From positions 16,269-80,268 of the forward strand of contig OMZU01000019.1 of NCBI GenBank assembly GCA_900315605.1: 64,000 bases of DNA, in the 5' to 3' direction. The stretch comes from an uncultured Eubacteriales bacterium (GTDB lineage Bacteria > Bacillota > Clostridia > Oscillospirales > Acutalibacteraceae). Positions 50,802-58,952 of the stretch are shown piece by piece. The number at the start of each line of letters is the position of its first letter. Position 1 is the first letter of the stretch. Position numbers and translations under genes: made by a program. The notes under the pieces are model-generated. The model was not told the origin of the DNA and ran no database searches. It saw only the letters and a program-made list of their open reading frames with translations.

Positions 50802-52874
50802 TTGAAACAATATGACGCAAAGAGAATCCATAATATCGCGCTCGCCGGTCACAGCGGCTGCGGTAAAACATCTGTTGCCGAGAGCATTCTCTATCTTGCC
50901 AAGGCAAGCGACAGATTGGGAAATATCTCGGACGGAAACACCACGCTGGATTTTGACAGCGAGGAGATCAAAAGACAAGTTTCCATTATGACAGCGGTTG
51001 CGCCAATCGAGTGGAAGAATACCAAGATCAATCTTATTGACACACCCGGACTGTTCGACTTTGCCGGCGGAGTTGCCGAGGGTATGAGAGCTGCCGACAC
51101 CGCGCTGATCGTTGTATCGGGCAAGGACGGAGTAAGCGTAGGAACAGAAAAGGCTGTTGAGGCTGCCAACAAAGCAGGCTTGACAAAGGTTTTCTTCGTA
51201 AACGGACTTTGCGACGAGGACGCGCGTTTTTACCGTGTATTTGAGAATTTGAAATCGACCTTCGGACCCTCTGTTTGTCCGGTGGTTGTTCCTTATATTG
51301 TAGACGGTCAGGCAAATGTATATGTAAACCTTTTTGATTACAAGGCATACGAGTATTCCGCAGACGGCTCCGTTAAGCAAACCGCGCTTCCCGACATGGG
51401 CGACAGACTCGAAGGTCTGCGCGAGGCTATCAAGGAGGCGGTTGCCGAGACAAGCGAGGAGCTGCTCGACAAGTTTATTATGGGTGAGGAATTTACTCCC
51501 GAGGAGATCGTGCTCGGCGTAAGCCAGGGTGTTAAGGACGGCACGATCTGCCCGGTATTCTGCGGCGACGCTCACAACACCTTTGCCATTGACCAGCTTC
51601 TTAACAGCCTGACATGGCTTGCTCCTTCTGCTGCCGACAAGGGCGAGGAGATCGCGGTTGACGTAAACGGCGAGCCCGTTGAGGTGGCTGTAAACGAGAG
51701 CGCGGCAACAGCGGCTATCGTTTTCAAGACTGTTGCCGACCCGTTCATCGGCAGACTTTCGTATGTAAAGGTCGTTTCGGGCAAGATCTCTCCCGATACT
51801 CCTGTTGTGAATATGCGCACCGGTTCTCAGGAGAGGATCACAAAGGTCCTTACAATGACCGGCAAAAAGCAGGCTGACGCCGAATATATCGGCGCGGGCG
51901 ATATCGGCGCGATCCCCAAGCTTTCGGCGACAAAAACAGGCGACACACTTTGCTCTCCGCTGAGAAAGGTTGTGCTCGACGGCATCGATTATCCGGTTTC
52001 AAGCTACACAATGGCAATTTATCCGGCAAAGAAGGGCGACGAGGACAAGGTTGCCCAGGCAATTTCAAAGATTTGTGACGAGGATCCCACAGTTAAGTTT
52101 GAGACTAACCACGATACTCACGAAATGCTGATCTCCGGCTTGGGCGAGCAGCATCTTGACGTTGTGATCTCAAGACTTAAATCAAAATATAATGTTGACG
52201 CTACGCTCCAAAAGCCGAAGATCGCATACCGCGAGACTATCCGCAAAAAGGTTTCGGCTCAGGGCAGATACAAAAAGCAGTCCGGCGGTCACGGTCAGTT
52301 CGGCGACGTTTGGATCGAGTTTGAGCCGTTTGATACGGACGATCTCGTATTTGCAGAACGCGTTGTGGGCGGCTCTGTTCCAAAGAATTTCTTCCCGGCT
52401 GTTGAAAAGGGTCTGCGCGATTCGATCAAAAAGGGCGTTCTTGCCGGCTATCCCACAGTTGGCATCAAGGCTACGCTCTACGACGGCTCTTATCACCCGG
52501 TTGACAGCTCCGAAATGTCGTTCAAGACTGCGGCAAGCCTTGCTTACAAAAACGGTATCCCCAACGCTTCTCCAACCTTGCTTGAGCCTATCGGCAGCCT
52601 CAAGGCTTACGTTCCCGACAGCAACATGGGCGACGTAATGGGCGAGGTAAACAAGCGCAGAGGCAGAGTTTTGGGAATGTCTCCGGCAGAAAACGGCACT
52701 CAGATCGTTGAGGCTGAGGTTCCGATGGCTGAAATGAGCGACTTTGCCACCTTTATCCGTCAGATCACCCAGGGCAGAGGCTCCTACGAGTTTACCTTTG
52801 TTCGCTATGAGGACGCTCCTGCAAACGTTGCACAAAAGGTGATCGAGAAAGCAAAGGCTGAAATGGAAGAGTAA
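50802..52874 (+). CDS. EF-G-like translational GTPase paralogue with degenerate G4 motif
   Basis: A 690-aa protein with the full EF-G layout (G domain, domains II-V). G1 is GHSGCGKTS (16-24) rather than GHIDHGKTT. G3 is DTPGLFDF, where EF-G has a catalytic His after DTPG. The G4 motif NKxD, which gives guanine specificity, reads NGLC (134-137). Domain IV keeps GGHGQFGDVWIEFEP and the C terminus is intact. It therefore resembles divergent EF-G paralogues, not the housekeeping gene, and no rpsL/rpsG is adjacent. TTG 50802 is chosen because AAGGGAG sits 8 bp before it. Confidence 0.88.
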   Translation: MKQYDAKRIHNIALAGHSGCGKTSVAESILYLAKASDRLGNISDGNTTLDFDSEEIKRQVSIMTAVAPIEWKNTKINLIDTPGLFDFAGGVAEGMRAADTALIVVSGKDGVSVGTEKAVEAANKAGLTKVFFVNGLCDEDARFYRVFENLKSTFGPSVCPVVVPYIVDGQANVYVNLFDYKAYEYSADGSVKQTALPDMGDRLEGLREAIKEAVAETSEELLDKFIMGEEFTPEEIVLGVSQGVKDGTICPVFCGDAHNTFAIDQLLNSLTWLAPSAADKGEEIAVDVNGEPVEVAVNESAATAAIVFKTVADPFIGRLSYVKVVSGKISPDTPVVNMRTGSQERITKVLTMTGKKQADAEYIGAGDIGAIPKLSATKTGDTLCSPLRKVVLDGIDYPVSSYTMAIYPAKKGDEDKVAQAISKICDEDPTVKFETNHDTHEMLISGLGEQHLDVVISRLKSKYNVDATLQKPKIAYRETIRKKVSAQGRYKKQSGGHGQFGDVWIEFEPFDTDDLVFAERVVGGSVPKNFFPAVEKGLRDSIKKGVLAGYPTVGIKATLYDGSYHPVDSSEMSFKTAASLAYKNGIPNASPTLLEPIGSLKAYVPDSNMGDVMGEVNKRRGRVLGMSPAENGTQIVEAEVPMAEMSDFATFIRQITQGRGSYEFTFVRYEDAPANVAQKVIEKAKAEMEE

Positions 52875-52891
52875 GATGCAGCTTTCGCTGC

Positions 52892-53059
52892 GCTAAATTT
52901 GCTTCGCAAGCTAAATTCGCTGACGCGAGCTAAATTTGCTCCGCAAGCTAAATTCGCTGACACGAGCTAAATTTGCTCCGCAAGCTAAATTCGCTGACGC
53001 GAGCTAAATTTGCTTCGCAAGCTAAATTCGCTGACGCGAGCTAAATTTGCTCCGCAAGT
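52892..53059. repeat. 37-bp tandem repeat, about 4.5 copies
   Basis: The unit consists of GCTAAATTTGCTTCGCAA followed by GCTAAATTCGCTGACGCGA, starting at 52892, 52929, 52966, 53003 and 53040 (the last partial). Copies vary at a few positions (TTCG/TCCG, ACGC/ACAC). Each unit holds small complementary pieces (GCTTCGCAAGC). It lies between the EF-G-like stop and a terminator. Confidence 0.9.
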
Positions 53060-53097
53060 TTAATTCCTGTCGGAGCTACAGCTTTCCTTATAAATTC

Positions 53098-53136
53098 AAA
53101 AGCACTTATGCTGAGCTTTTCGGCATAAGTGCTTTT
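53098..53136 (+). terminator. Terminator after the tandem repeat
   Basis: AAAAGCACTTATG pairs with CATAAGTGCTTTT, ending in a T run. Confidence 0.85.
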
Positions 53137-53161
53137 TAAAAAAATAAAATTAAAAATGCTA

Positions 53162-53190
53162 TTGAAAAATCCTCTGTTTATGGGTATAAT
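53162..53190 (+). promoter_or_regulatory. Promoter of the small gene at 53225
   Basis: TTGAAA-17 bp-TATAAT, 34 bp before GTG 53225. Confidence 0.7.
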
Positions 53191-53224
53191 AGTAATATAT
53201 ATCCAAATTGAGGACGGTGATTGT

Positions 53225-53482
53225 GTGAAAAGCGTTGGAGTAAGCGGATATTCCAAAAAAACTAAGGAAGAGCTACTCAGGGCTATTGACGAGTGCAAAA
53301 CTCTCAGCCAGCTTTTCGCGCTGATCCAGCATGAACATATCGTTATCCAGATGCACGCCCAGTCGGGTGCTTCTAATCTTACCCCAAAAAAACTGGGACC
53401 AAAGGAAATTATCGAAAACAAGGACACACCGTTTGACAGGCTGAGGGCTCAGGTCAGAAAATCTGTTGAGAACGGCGGATGA
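53225..53482 (+). CDS. Small conserved-looking protein, unknown function
   Basis: An 85-aa soluble protein, mostly helical and charged (KKTKEELLRAIDECKTLSQL). No family is recognised. The reading frame is open back to 53129, but the promoter and GAGGACGG site place the start at GTG 53225. It precedes the L,D-transpeptidase gene by 61 bp. Confidence 0.6.
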   Translation: MKSVGVSGYSKKTKEELLRAIDECKTLSQLFALIQHEHIVIQMHAQSGASNLTPKKLGPKEIIENKDTPFDRLRAQVRKSVENGG

Positions 53483-53543
53483 CAGATTTCTGAATATCGC
53501 TTGTTTGCGGTTGCCCTGACATTCATCAGGAGGAGGTTTTATT

Positions 53544-55025
53544 ATGCGCATACCCAAAAGGCTAATGTCCGTCTTTTTGGCGGGCGTGATTGCGGCGGCT
53601 TCTGTTTCGGCGTTCACTGTCAGCGGCTACGCTGCCGGGCAGACCGATATTGAAGCAAGACACGGCGAAGGCTCCGAGGCTTTTGCCGAAACGGACGAAG
53701 GCTTTGGGGAAGTGAACAGCATCTTGGCTGCGCCCTCCGGCAAGGCAGGAGATTCCCTTGGCGCGGAGGCTGACGGTATCGTTGCGGCTCCTGTTGTCGG
53801 AAACGTCAGGAATATTGAGAAAACCAGCTTTGAGCCTGATTATATCACCCTAAAATGGGACAAGGTGAGCGGCGCGAGCGGCTATGCGGTTTATTATCTT
53901 GACGTTGATTCCTCAAGCTCGTACAAAAAATATACCGACGTTACCTCAAACACTGTGACGGTAAAGAATCTCAGCCACACGACCCAGTACTACTTCAAGA
54001 TCGCCGCGTATATCAATCAGGGCGGCAAAAGATACGAGGGCAATGCGACTGTCAAAAAGACCGCGACCCAGCCCGGCAGGGTGACGGGACTCGATTCTGT
54101 GCGTTCCTCGGATGTGCTCGAATTTGAGTGGAACAGAAATCCCAAGGCGACCGGCTACAAGATCTATCGCGCCTGTGCAAAAACCGACGCAGAGTATGTG
54201 CTCTACGCGACGATCAGAAACAACAAAACCACCAGCTTTTCCGACCGAAACGTTGAGGAAGGCAGGGCGTACTATTACAGAGTTTATGCGTTCCGCGAAC
54301 TCTACGGCGGAAGCTACACCTCGACCAGAAACGAGATTTATTTCATTTCCGGCTTGTGTGCTCCGAACTACACAATGACTTCTCAGGTTTCAAGGGTCAG
54401 CCTTTCGTGGAATCACAACCGCTACGCGCACGGATATGATATCTATTATTCGACCTCGCGCAACAGCGGCTGGAGCAAGCTGGGTTCAACCACAAGAAAC
54501 TTTTTTAACACAGTCAGACTGACCGACGGCAAGACCTATTATTTCCGTGTTCAGCCCTACAAAATCAACGGTGGAAGCCGCACCAAGGTTGAGGGCACCT
54601 ACGCCACGAAGTATAAGACCGTGACCGAGGGCGCATACGGAAGCTACGTCGGCGGCACATATATTGAGGTCAGCCTAAAGCAGCAGCATATTTGGCTGTA
54701 CAAAAACAGAAAGCTTATCACCGAGGAGGATGTTGTCACCGGCAACGACGACGGTTATCACAACACCCCCAAGGGACTTTATTCGGTTTACCAGCGTTCG
54801 TCGCCGGCAACTCTTTCGGGACCGGGCTATACGGTTTCGGTCAATTACTGGATGGGCTTCTACGGCGGCTACGGAATCCACGATTCAACGTGGAGACCGT
54901 ACAGCGATTACGGCGGAAGCACATACAAGGGCGACGGCTCGCACGGCTGCGTAAACACGCCGTACAGCTGCGTGAGAACGATTTATAACAACACCGGATA
55001 CGGTACCAAGGTCGTAATTTATTAA
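53544..55025 (+). CDS. Secreted L,D-transpeptidase with Fn3 domains
   Basis: A 493-aa exported protein: signal peptide (about 1-31), a short spacer, three fibronectin type III-like domains (about 80-365) and a C-terminal YkuD L,D-transpeptidase domain (about 370-493). The domain has IHDSTW and the catalytic Cys in GDGSHGCVNTPYS. It makes 3-3 cross-links or attaches proteins in peptidoglycan. The Fn3 modules resemble those of the 42 kb transglutaminase-like protein. AGGAGG precedes the ATG. Confidence 0.92.
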   Translation: MRIPKRLMSVFLAGVIAAASVSAFTVSGYAAGQTDIEARHGEGSEAFAETDEGFGEVNSILAAPSGKAGDSLGAEADGIVAAPVVGNVRNIEKTSFEPDYITLKWDKVSGASGYAVYYLDVDSSSSYKKYTDVTSNTVTVKNLSHTTQYYFKIAAYINQGGKRYEGNATVKKTATQPGRVTGLDSVRSSDVLEFEWNRNPKATGYKIYRACAKTDAEYVLYATIRNNKTTSFSDRNVEEGRAYYYRVYAFRELYGGSYTSTRNEIYFISGLCAPNYTMTSQVSRVSLSWNHNRYAHGYDIYYSTSRNSGWSKLGSTTRNFFNTVRLTDGKTYYFRVQPYKINGGSRTKVEGTYATKYKTVTEGAYGSYVGGTYIEVSLKQQHIWLYKNRKLITEEDVVTGNDDGYHNTPKGLYSVYQRSSPATLSGPGYTVSVNYWMGFYGGYGIHDSTWRPYSDYGGSTYKGDGSHGCVNTPYSCVRTIYNNTGYGTKVVIY

Positions 55026-55055
55026 AACAAAAAATAATAAATAAGACAAAAATAA

Positions 55056-55098
55056 CACCGCATAATTCGTAAAAATCCCCGAATTATGCGGTGGTTTT
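55056..55098. terminator. Bidirectional terminator, ACCGCATAATTC family
   Basis: Perfect 14-bp stem CACCGCATAATTCG / CGAATTATGCGGTG, then GTTTTTAT. It sits between convergent genes. The stem repeats the end of the element at 8580. Confidence 0.85.
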
Positions 55099-55115
55099 TA
55101 TATTCAGATAAATAA

Positions 55116-55481
55116 TTACCGATTATTTGTATCCTCGAGCGGAGGCTTGGGTGCGGCGGTGCGAGTTTTTTGAGGGATAGCGGCTTTGTATGCCATGGCG
55201 ATCTCTCTGAGGTCTTGGGTTGGGCACACAAAATCGCTTTCGGCTATGTCGTCGGTGATTGTTGAATTGTCGCCTGCTACGGTCAGCGTGTAGACGTTGC
55301 CGCTGATTGAAAGCGGAGCATCGACTTCTTCGGATTCGGCGGTCAGAACCGCTATTATTTGTGAGATCATAGCTCGTTCAGCCAGCAAAAAGCTGCCGAT
55401 AGGTGCGTTTGCGCGGTTGCTGAATTCAATTATGGGGTATGGCTTTTTGGTTTTTGACAGCCTTATTTTGTATTTTATCAT
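55116..55481 (-). CDS. Candidate EndoU immunity protein (unknown family)
   Basis: A 121-aa soluble protein, no signal peptide, ending in a Pro/Lys-rich tail. No known domain is recognised. AAGGAGACTGAGC precedes ATG 55481. Only 2 bp separate it from the stop of the EndoU lipoprotein gene, the classic toxin-immunity arrangement; the immunity role is inferred from that position alone. Confidence 0.55.
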   Translation of the reverse strand: MIKYKIRLSKTKKPYPIIEFSNRANAPIGSFLLAERAMISQIIAVLTAESEEVDAPLSISGNVYTLTVAGDNSTITDDIAESDFVCPTQDLREIAMAYKAAIPQKTRTAAPKPPLEDTNNR

Positions 55482-55483
55482 GC

Positions 55484-56170
55484 TCAGTCTCCTTCGTAAA
55501 TCGGAAAGGCAGTTGTTATTTTCTTATTGTCGTTGAGGTACATATTGATCTCAAGATCGTCGCAGTAGCCGACCCAGATCGAGCCCTGCGGGTTGTCGGG
55601 TGAGCTTATTGCGTCCTCATATGCTGTGTTGATTGCGTCAACGATTTGCTGGGGAGACCAGCTTTCGGGATAAAACGAGCTGAAACCGTTTTTCTTTACG
55701 CCGTCAACCTGCACCTTTGCGGTGAACACTCCGTGCGCGTCCTCTTTTGAGCGCGTGCCGTCAATAATGCTGCCCTTGCTGTCGCTTACCATTGAATAGT
55801 GATATCCTGTAGCCTTGCCCTTGCTGTTGATCGTGCCGTCAAAGATGTGCTCCAGCGTGTTTTTGGCAAAATTACCGGTGTTTTTGAGCTTCTTGATATC
55901 CGCCATCGTATAGGCGGCTTTGGTATCGGAGCTCGTTTGCTTTGCCGTTGTGGGCTCGTCCTTTGCTTTGGAGGACTGCGTCTTGGACTTTTGAGCTTTG
56001 GTCGTTTTTTCCGTTTTTTGAGCGGTCGTGTTTGTCTCGGTCACAGACTGGGCGGAAGTGGTTTCCGTCTCAAAATAATTATTTATCAGCTCGGAGCATC
56101 CTGCCAGCGGCACGGAAAGGCATATTAGAGCCGTAAGGAAAATCGCGGTAAACCTTTTGGTGAATTTCAT
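55484..56170 (-). CDS. Lipoprotein with bacterial EndoU RNase domain
   Basis: A 228-aa lipoprotein: lipobox LAGC (Cys25), a Thr/Lys/Ser-rich spacer (about 35-88) and a bacterial EndoU domain (about 100-228). Catalytic-type His108 (EHIFDG) and His124 (GYHYSM) are 16 residues apart. The family blocks SSFYPESWSPQQIVDAINTA and LEINMYLNDNKKITTAFPIY follow. EndoU domains are metal-independent RNases used as polymorphic toxins, often against tRNA. The spacer is typical of surface-displayed lipoproteins. AAGGAGGAA precedes ATG 56170. The next gene may encode immunity. Confidence 0.85.
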   Translation of the reverse strand: MKFTKRFTAIFLTALICLSVPLAGCSELINNYFETETTSAQSVTETNTTAQKTEKTTKAQKSKTQSSKAKDEPTTAKQTSSDTKAAYTMADIKKLKNTGNFAKNTLEHIFDGTINSKGKATGYHYSMVSDSKGSIIDGTRSKEDAHGVFTAKVQVDGVKKNGFSSFYPESWSPQQIVDAINTAYEDAISSPDNPQGSIWVGYCDDLEINMYLNDNKKITTAFPIYEGD

Positions 56171-56206
56171 GGGTTCCTCCTTGCTTTGTGATGCTTTGAT
56201 AATAAC

Positions 56207-56240
56207 AAAGCCGAGCATCACAGGCGCAATGCTCGGCTTT
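56207..56240 (-). terminator. Hairpin between the low-complexity gene and the EndoU gene
   Basis: Perfect 12-bp stem AAAGCCGAGCAT / ATGCTCGGCTTT just after the stop at 56244. Because it lies only about 40 bp before the EndoU start, it probably limits read-through into that gene. Confidence 0.65.
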
Positions 56241-56243
56241 GGG

Positions 56244-57158
56244 TTATCTGTATCTTCTTCCGTTGTTTTGGCTGCGCGTCTGAGGAATATCGGCAGTATC
56301 GAATTTGCTTCTGTTCTGCGGCTTTCTGGGCTTTTTGGAAGAAGCCGATCTGTAGCCGTCGTTGTAGCTGTCCGATACGTTGCTGCGCTTAGCCTCGGGT
56401 GAGGAATAGCCGCCGTATTGACTGCCGCCTGTTGCGCCTGCGGCGAGCTTTTTGCGCTGATTGACCGTTGAGATAATAAAGTAAGTTATACCTGCAAGGC
56501 TTATCAAAATCGCAGCTACGCCTGCAATAAGCATCCAGTCGCCGTTGTCGGTTTTGCTGACGTTATTCTTGATGAAGCTAAAGTCATCGGAATCATTGCC
56601 GCTGTTTTTGGCGTTGCTGAGAACAGCCTGGATCTCTTTCCAATCCTTATCGGAAAGCTCGTTGCCGTCAAACTTGCGGTCGTCGGTTTCGTACAATTCA
56701 GCGGTGGGAGCGATATTCTGCTGCGGAACATAGCTGTTTTGTCCGCCGAGGTTTGAGGAGTTATCGCCCTGATTTTCGACATAGAAATTCTGATTGTAGT
56801 AGCTCGAAGAATCATAATCATTGTAGTTATAATCCTGGGCGTAGCTTGATTCAGAATCGTAATTATAGTCGTTGTTGTAGTTATAGTCATTATAATTGTT
56901 GTTTTGCTGAACATCCGAAGAAACGACAGAGGATTCGTAATCTTGCGCCGGAGCCGGTTCGGGATCGGGATCCTGCAAAATGCTCGGTTCGTCAACGGGC
57001 GCGTCGATCACAGAGGATTCCGCAGGCTGCTGTGGTTCCTCAACTGCGGACAAGGCGTCTGCCGGGTTTTCGGGCTCGGCGTGCGCGGTCATGATAAAGC
57101 ATGAGGCGCAAAGCGAGAGCGTCAGGAGTGCTGTAATCAGTTTGCGGTGCTTTTTCAT
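56244..57158 (-). CDS. Secreted low-complexity Asn/Tyr/Asp-rich membrane protein
   Basis: A 304-aa protein of unknown family. It has a signal peptide (about 1-26, ends TAHAEP), a Pro/Glu-rich stretch, and a remarkable Asn/Tyr/Asp/Ser-rich segment (about 85-145). A small charged region with DKDWKEIQAVLSNAK follows, then one membrane helix (about 207-229) and a basic cytoplasmic tail of about 70 residues. The layout suggests a surface-exposed anchor protein. ATG 57158 follows AAAAGGAGAA. It lies 49 bp after the foldase gene. Confidence 0.75.
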   Translation of the reverse strand: MKKHRKLITALLTLSLCASCFIMTAHAEPENPADALSAVEEPQQPAESSVIDAPVDEPSILQDPDPEPAPAQDYESSVVSSDVQQNNNYNDYNYNNDYNYDSESSYAQDYNYNDYDSSSYYNQNFYVENQGDNSSNLGGQNSYVPQQNIAPTAELYETDDRKFDGNELSDKDWKEIQAVLSNAKNSGNDSDDFSFIKNNVSKTDNGDWMLIAGVAAILISLAGITYFIISTVNQRKKLAAGATGGSQYGGYSSPEAKRSNVSDSYNDGYRSASSKKPRKPQNRSKFDTADIPQTRSQNNGRRYR

Positions 57159-57207
57159 ACAAATTCTCCTTTTCGCGTTATTCTGTATGAATAGAGTAGT
57201 TTTTTGC

Positions 57208-58437
57208 TTATTCGTCAACAGGAAGCTCGAGCTCACTTGAAAGTCCGAGACCCTCGGCTACGTTTGTGTTGACCTCTGTCGGAGCAGCGGTTGTCGGAGG
57301 CTCTACAGGCTCAAAGAACATCTTTGGATCGTAGCTGTCAACAATGCCGTTTTTCTCATAATTAACTGCCTGTGCAAGCTCCTTGACATATTTCTTGAAT
57401 TCATCCTGCTTCATTGCAGAAAGAACAGACGCGCTGTTTGCCGGGTCGTCAAAATATGTCTTTGCGGTTTCGTTGATATCGCCCTTGTAAATAAGGTAGT
57501 AAACGGCGGTTTCGTTTTCGCCTACCTTGAGGGTCGAAGCCTTGCCGGGTTCAAGCTTGTCGAGCTCTGCCTTGATCTCGTCGCCGGCAGAGAGGTTTTC
57601 TTTCTGCTCAACGCTTGATGTGCCGGTGTCGCTGTTTTCTTCCGCATAGCTTGCGATCGCGTCGTCAAAGCTCTTGCCGCCGTTGATGTCGGAAGCAAAG
57701 CCGTCAAACTGATCGGTGAGCTTCTTTGCAGCTTCTTCGGAAAGAGCGGTGGTTGTCTGGTTGCCTTCCTCGTCTGTTGAGGACTCGGAGAGGTTCACAG
57801 AGATGTACTTGTAGTCGATATAGTCGTCGGTGAAGAACTTTTTGAGCTCATCATCCTTAACTTCCTTTGAGCCGCCCTTGCCGTAGGTCACGTCAAAGAG
57901 CTTGCTGTATTTTGCGTTCATCTCGTCTGCTGCAATGCTGTAGCTGTCGAGAGATACGCCGTATTTTTCGAGCTGATCCTTCATTGGCATGATGTAGCCG
58001 TAGGAGGAGTACATTCCGCCGTAGAGGTCAACCTCCCATGCGTTCTTAGCCTGCTCCTTGGCACTTTGAAGGGTTATTTCATCAAGGGTCGCGCCCTCTT
58101 TTTCAAGCTGCTGGTCAAGGGCAAAGATGGTAAGGCAGGTTTCCTGAGCGGTGTCCTTGATCCACTTGCGAGCTACCTCTTTGTTGCCGTCATCGTCGGT
58201 AATTTCCATATCAAGCCAGCTGTCCTTGGTTGAATCGTAGTCCTCGAGCTCCTTCGCCTTGGATTCAGCAGTCTGATATGCTGAATTGAGCGCGTAGATG
58301 TATACGCCGATAGGAAGCTCCTGTCCGTTTGATTTGAATGACCATTCCTTGTTGAGCGAGCAGCCTGTGGCGATCACCGAAGTGCCTGCAACTGCAACAG
58401 CGATTAACAAGGATGCGATTTTTGTAAATGGTTTCAT
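57208..58437 (-). CDS. PrsA/SurA-like foldase lipoprotein
   Basis: A 409-aa lipoprotein (lipobox ATGC near residue 26). Its helical N-terminal half resembles SurA_N/PrsA chaperone regions. The second half has a parvulin-like layout (DELKKFFTDDYIDYKYISVN, then LEPGKASTLKVGENETAVY). The C terminus is a Pro/Thr-rich tail. Such proteins help exported proteins fold outside the membrane. The PpiC domain is divergent, so isomerase activity is uncertain. ATG 58437 follows AAAGGACGG; the frame extends upstream but lacks a better site. Confidence 0.72.
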   Translation of the reverse strand: MKPFTKIASLLIAVAVAGTSVIATGCSLNKEWSFKSNGQELPIGVYIYALNSAYQTAESKAKELEDYDSTKDSWLDMEITDDDGNKEVARKWIKDTAQETCLTIFALDQQLEKEGATLDEITLQSAKEQAKNAWEVDLYGGMYSSYGYIMPMKDQLEKYGVSLDSYSIAADEMNAKYSKLFDVTYGKGGSKEVKDDELKKFFTDDYIDYKYISVNLSESSTDEEGNQTTTALSEEAAKKLTDQFDGFASDINGGKSFDDAIASYAEENSDTGTSSVEQKENLSAGDEIKAELDKLEPGKASTLKVGENETAVYYLIYKGDINETAKTYFDDPANSASVLSAMKQDEFKKYVKELAQAVNYEKNGIVDSYDPKMFFEPVEPPTTAAPTEVNTNVAEGLGLSSELELPVDE

Positions 58438-58780
58438 ACTTATTATACCGTCCTTTATAGATTTCAGCCCATAGGGTATGGGTACGTACTCTATGATTAT
58501 ACACAAAATTTTTCTTATTGTCTATATTTTGAAGAAAATTTTTGAAAAATAATTCGGACTTTTTTTAATTATACTTTGTTTTTATGTGGATTTTGTGTTG
58601 ATTAGGTGAAAAATACCTGTAACATAAATTATTTTTAGAAAAATATTGAGAATCATCCGCGGTTTGTGTTATAATTTTAGAAAATAAAAAGAAAACAAAG
58701 AATTTAGCCGTAAAGGCTGAAATCAAAAATCAGTGTAATTATTTAAACCTTTAAATAAATCGGACCCCTTTACTGTGTAT

Positions 58781-58849
58781 GGGCGCACCCGTGTGTGCGC
58801 CCTAAAAGCCCATGTGTTTCCGAGGGCGCACACATGGGTGCGCCCCTAC
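58781..58849. repeat. 73-bp-type GGGCGCACCC palindromic repeat, copy 2
   Basis: GGGCGCACCCGTGTGTGCGC and its complement enclose CTAAAAGCCCATGTGTTTCC. The flanks TTTACTGTG and ATTTACTTTAGGG match those of the copy at 47550 when inverted. It lies in the 515-bp gap between the divergent foldase and glycosyltransferase genes; the rest is AT-rich with no clear gene. Confidence 0.8.
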
Positions 58850-58952
58850 GATATTTACTTTAGGGAACCCTAAAAAATACCCTTTATGTTGTAGATATGG
58901 ATTTTAAAAATTGTTACTGTATGTTGATTTCGGCGCGGCAGAGGTGAAGCAT

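Noticed and set aside
50802-52874. Housekeeping fusA
   Set aside because: G1, G3 and G4 motifs diverge from standard EF-G and no ribosomal operon is adjacent.
53129-53224. Longer N terminus for the 85-aa gene
   Set aside because: It would begin upstream of a consensus promoter and use a hydrophobic leader without a ribosome site.
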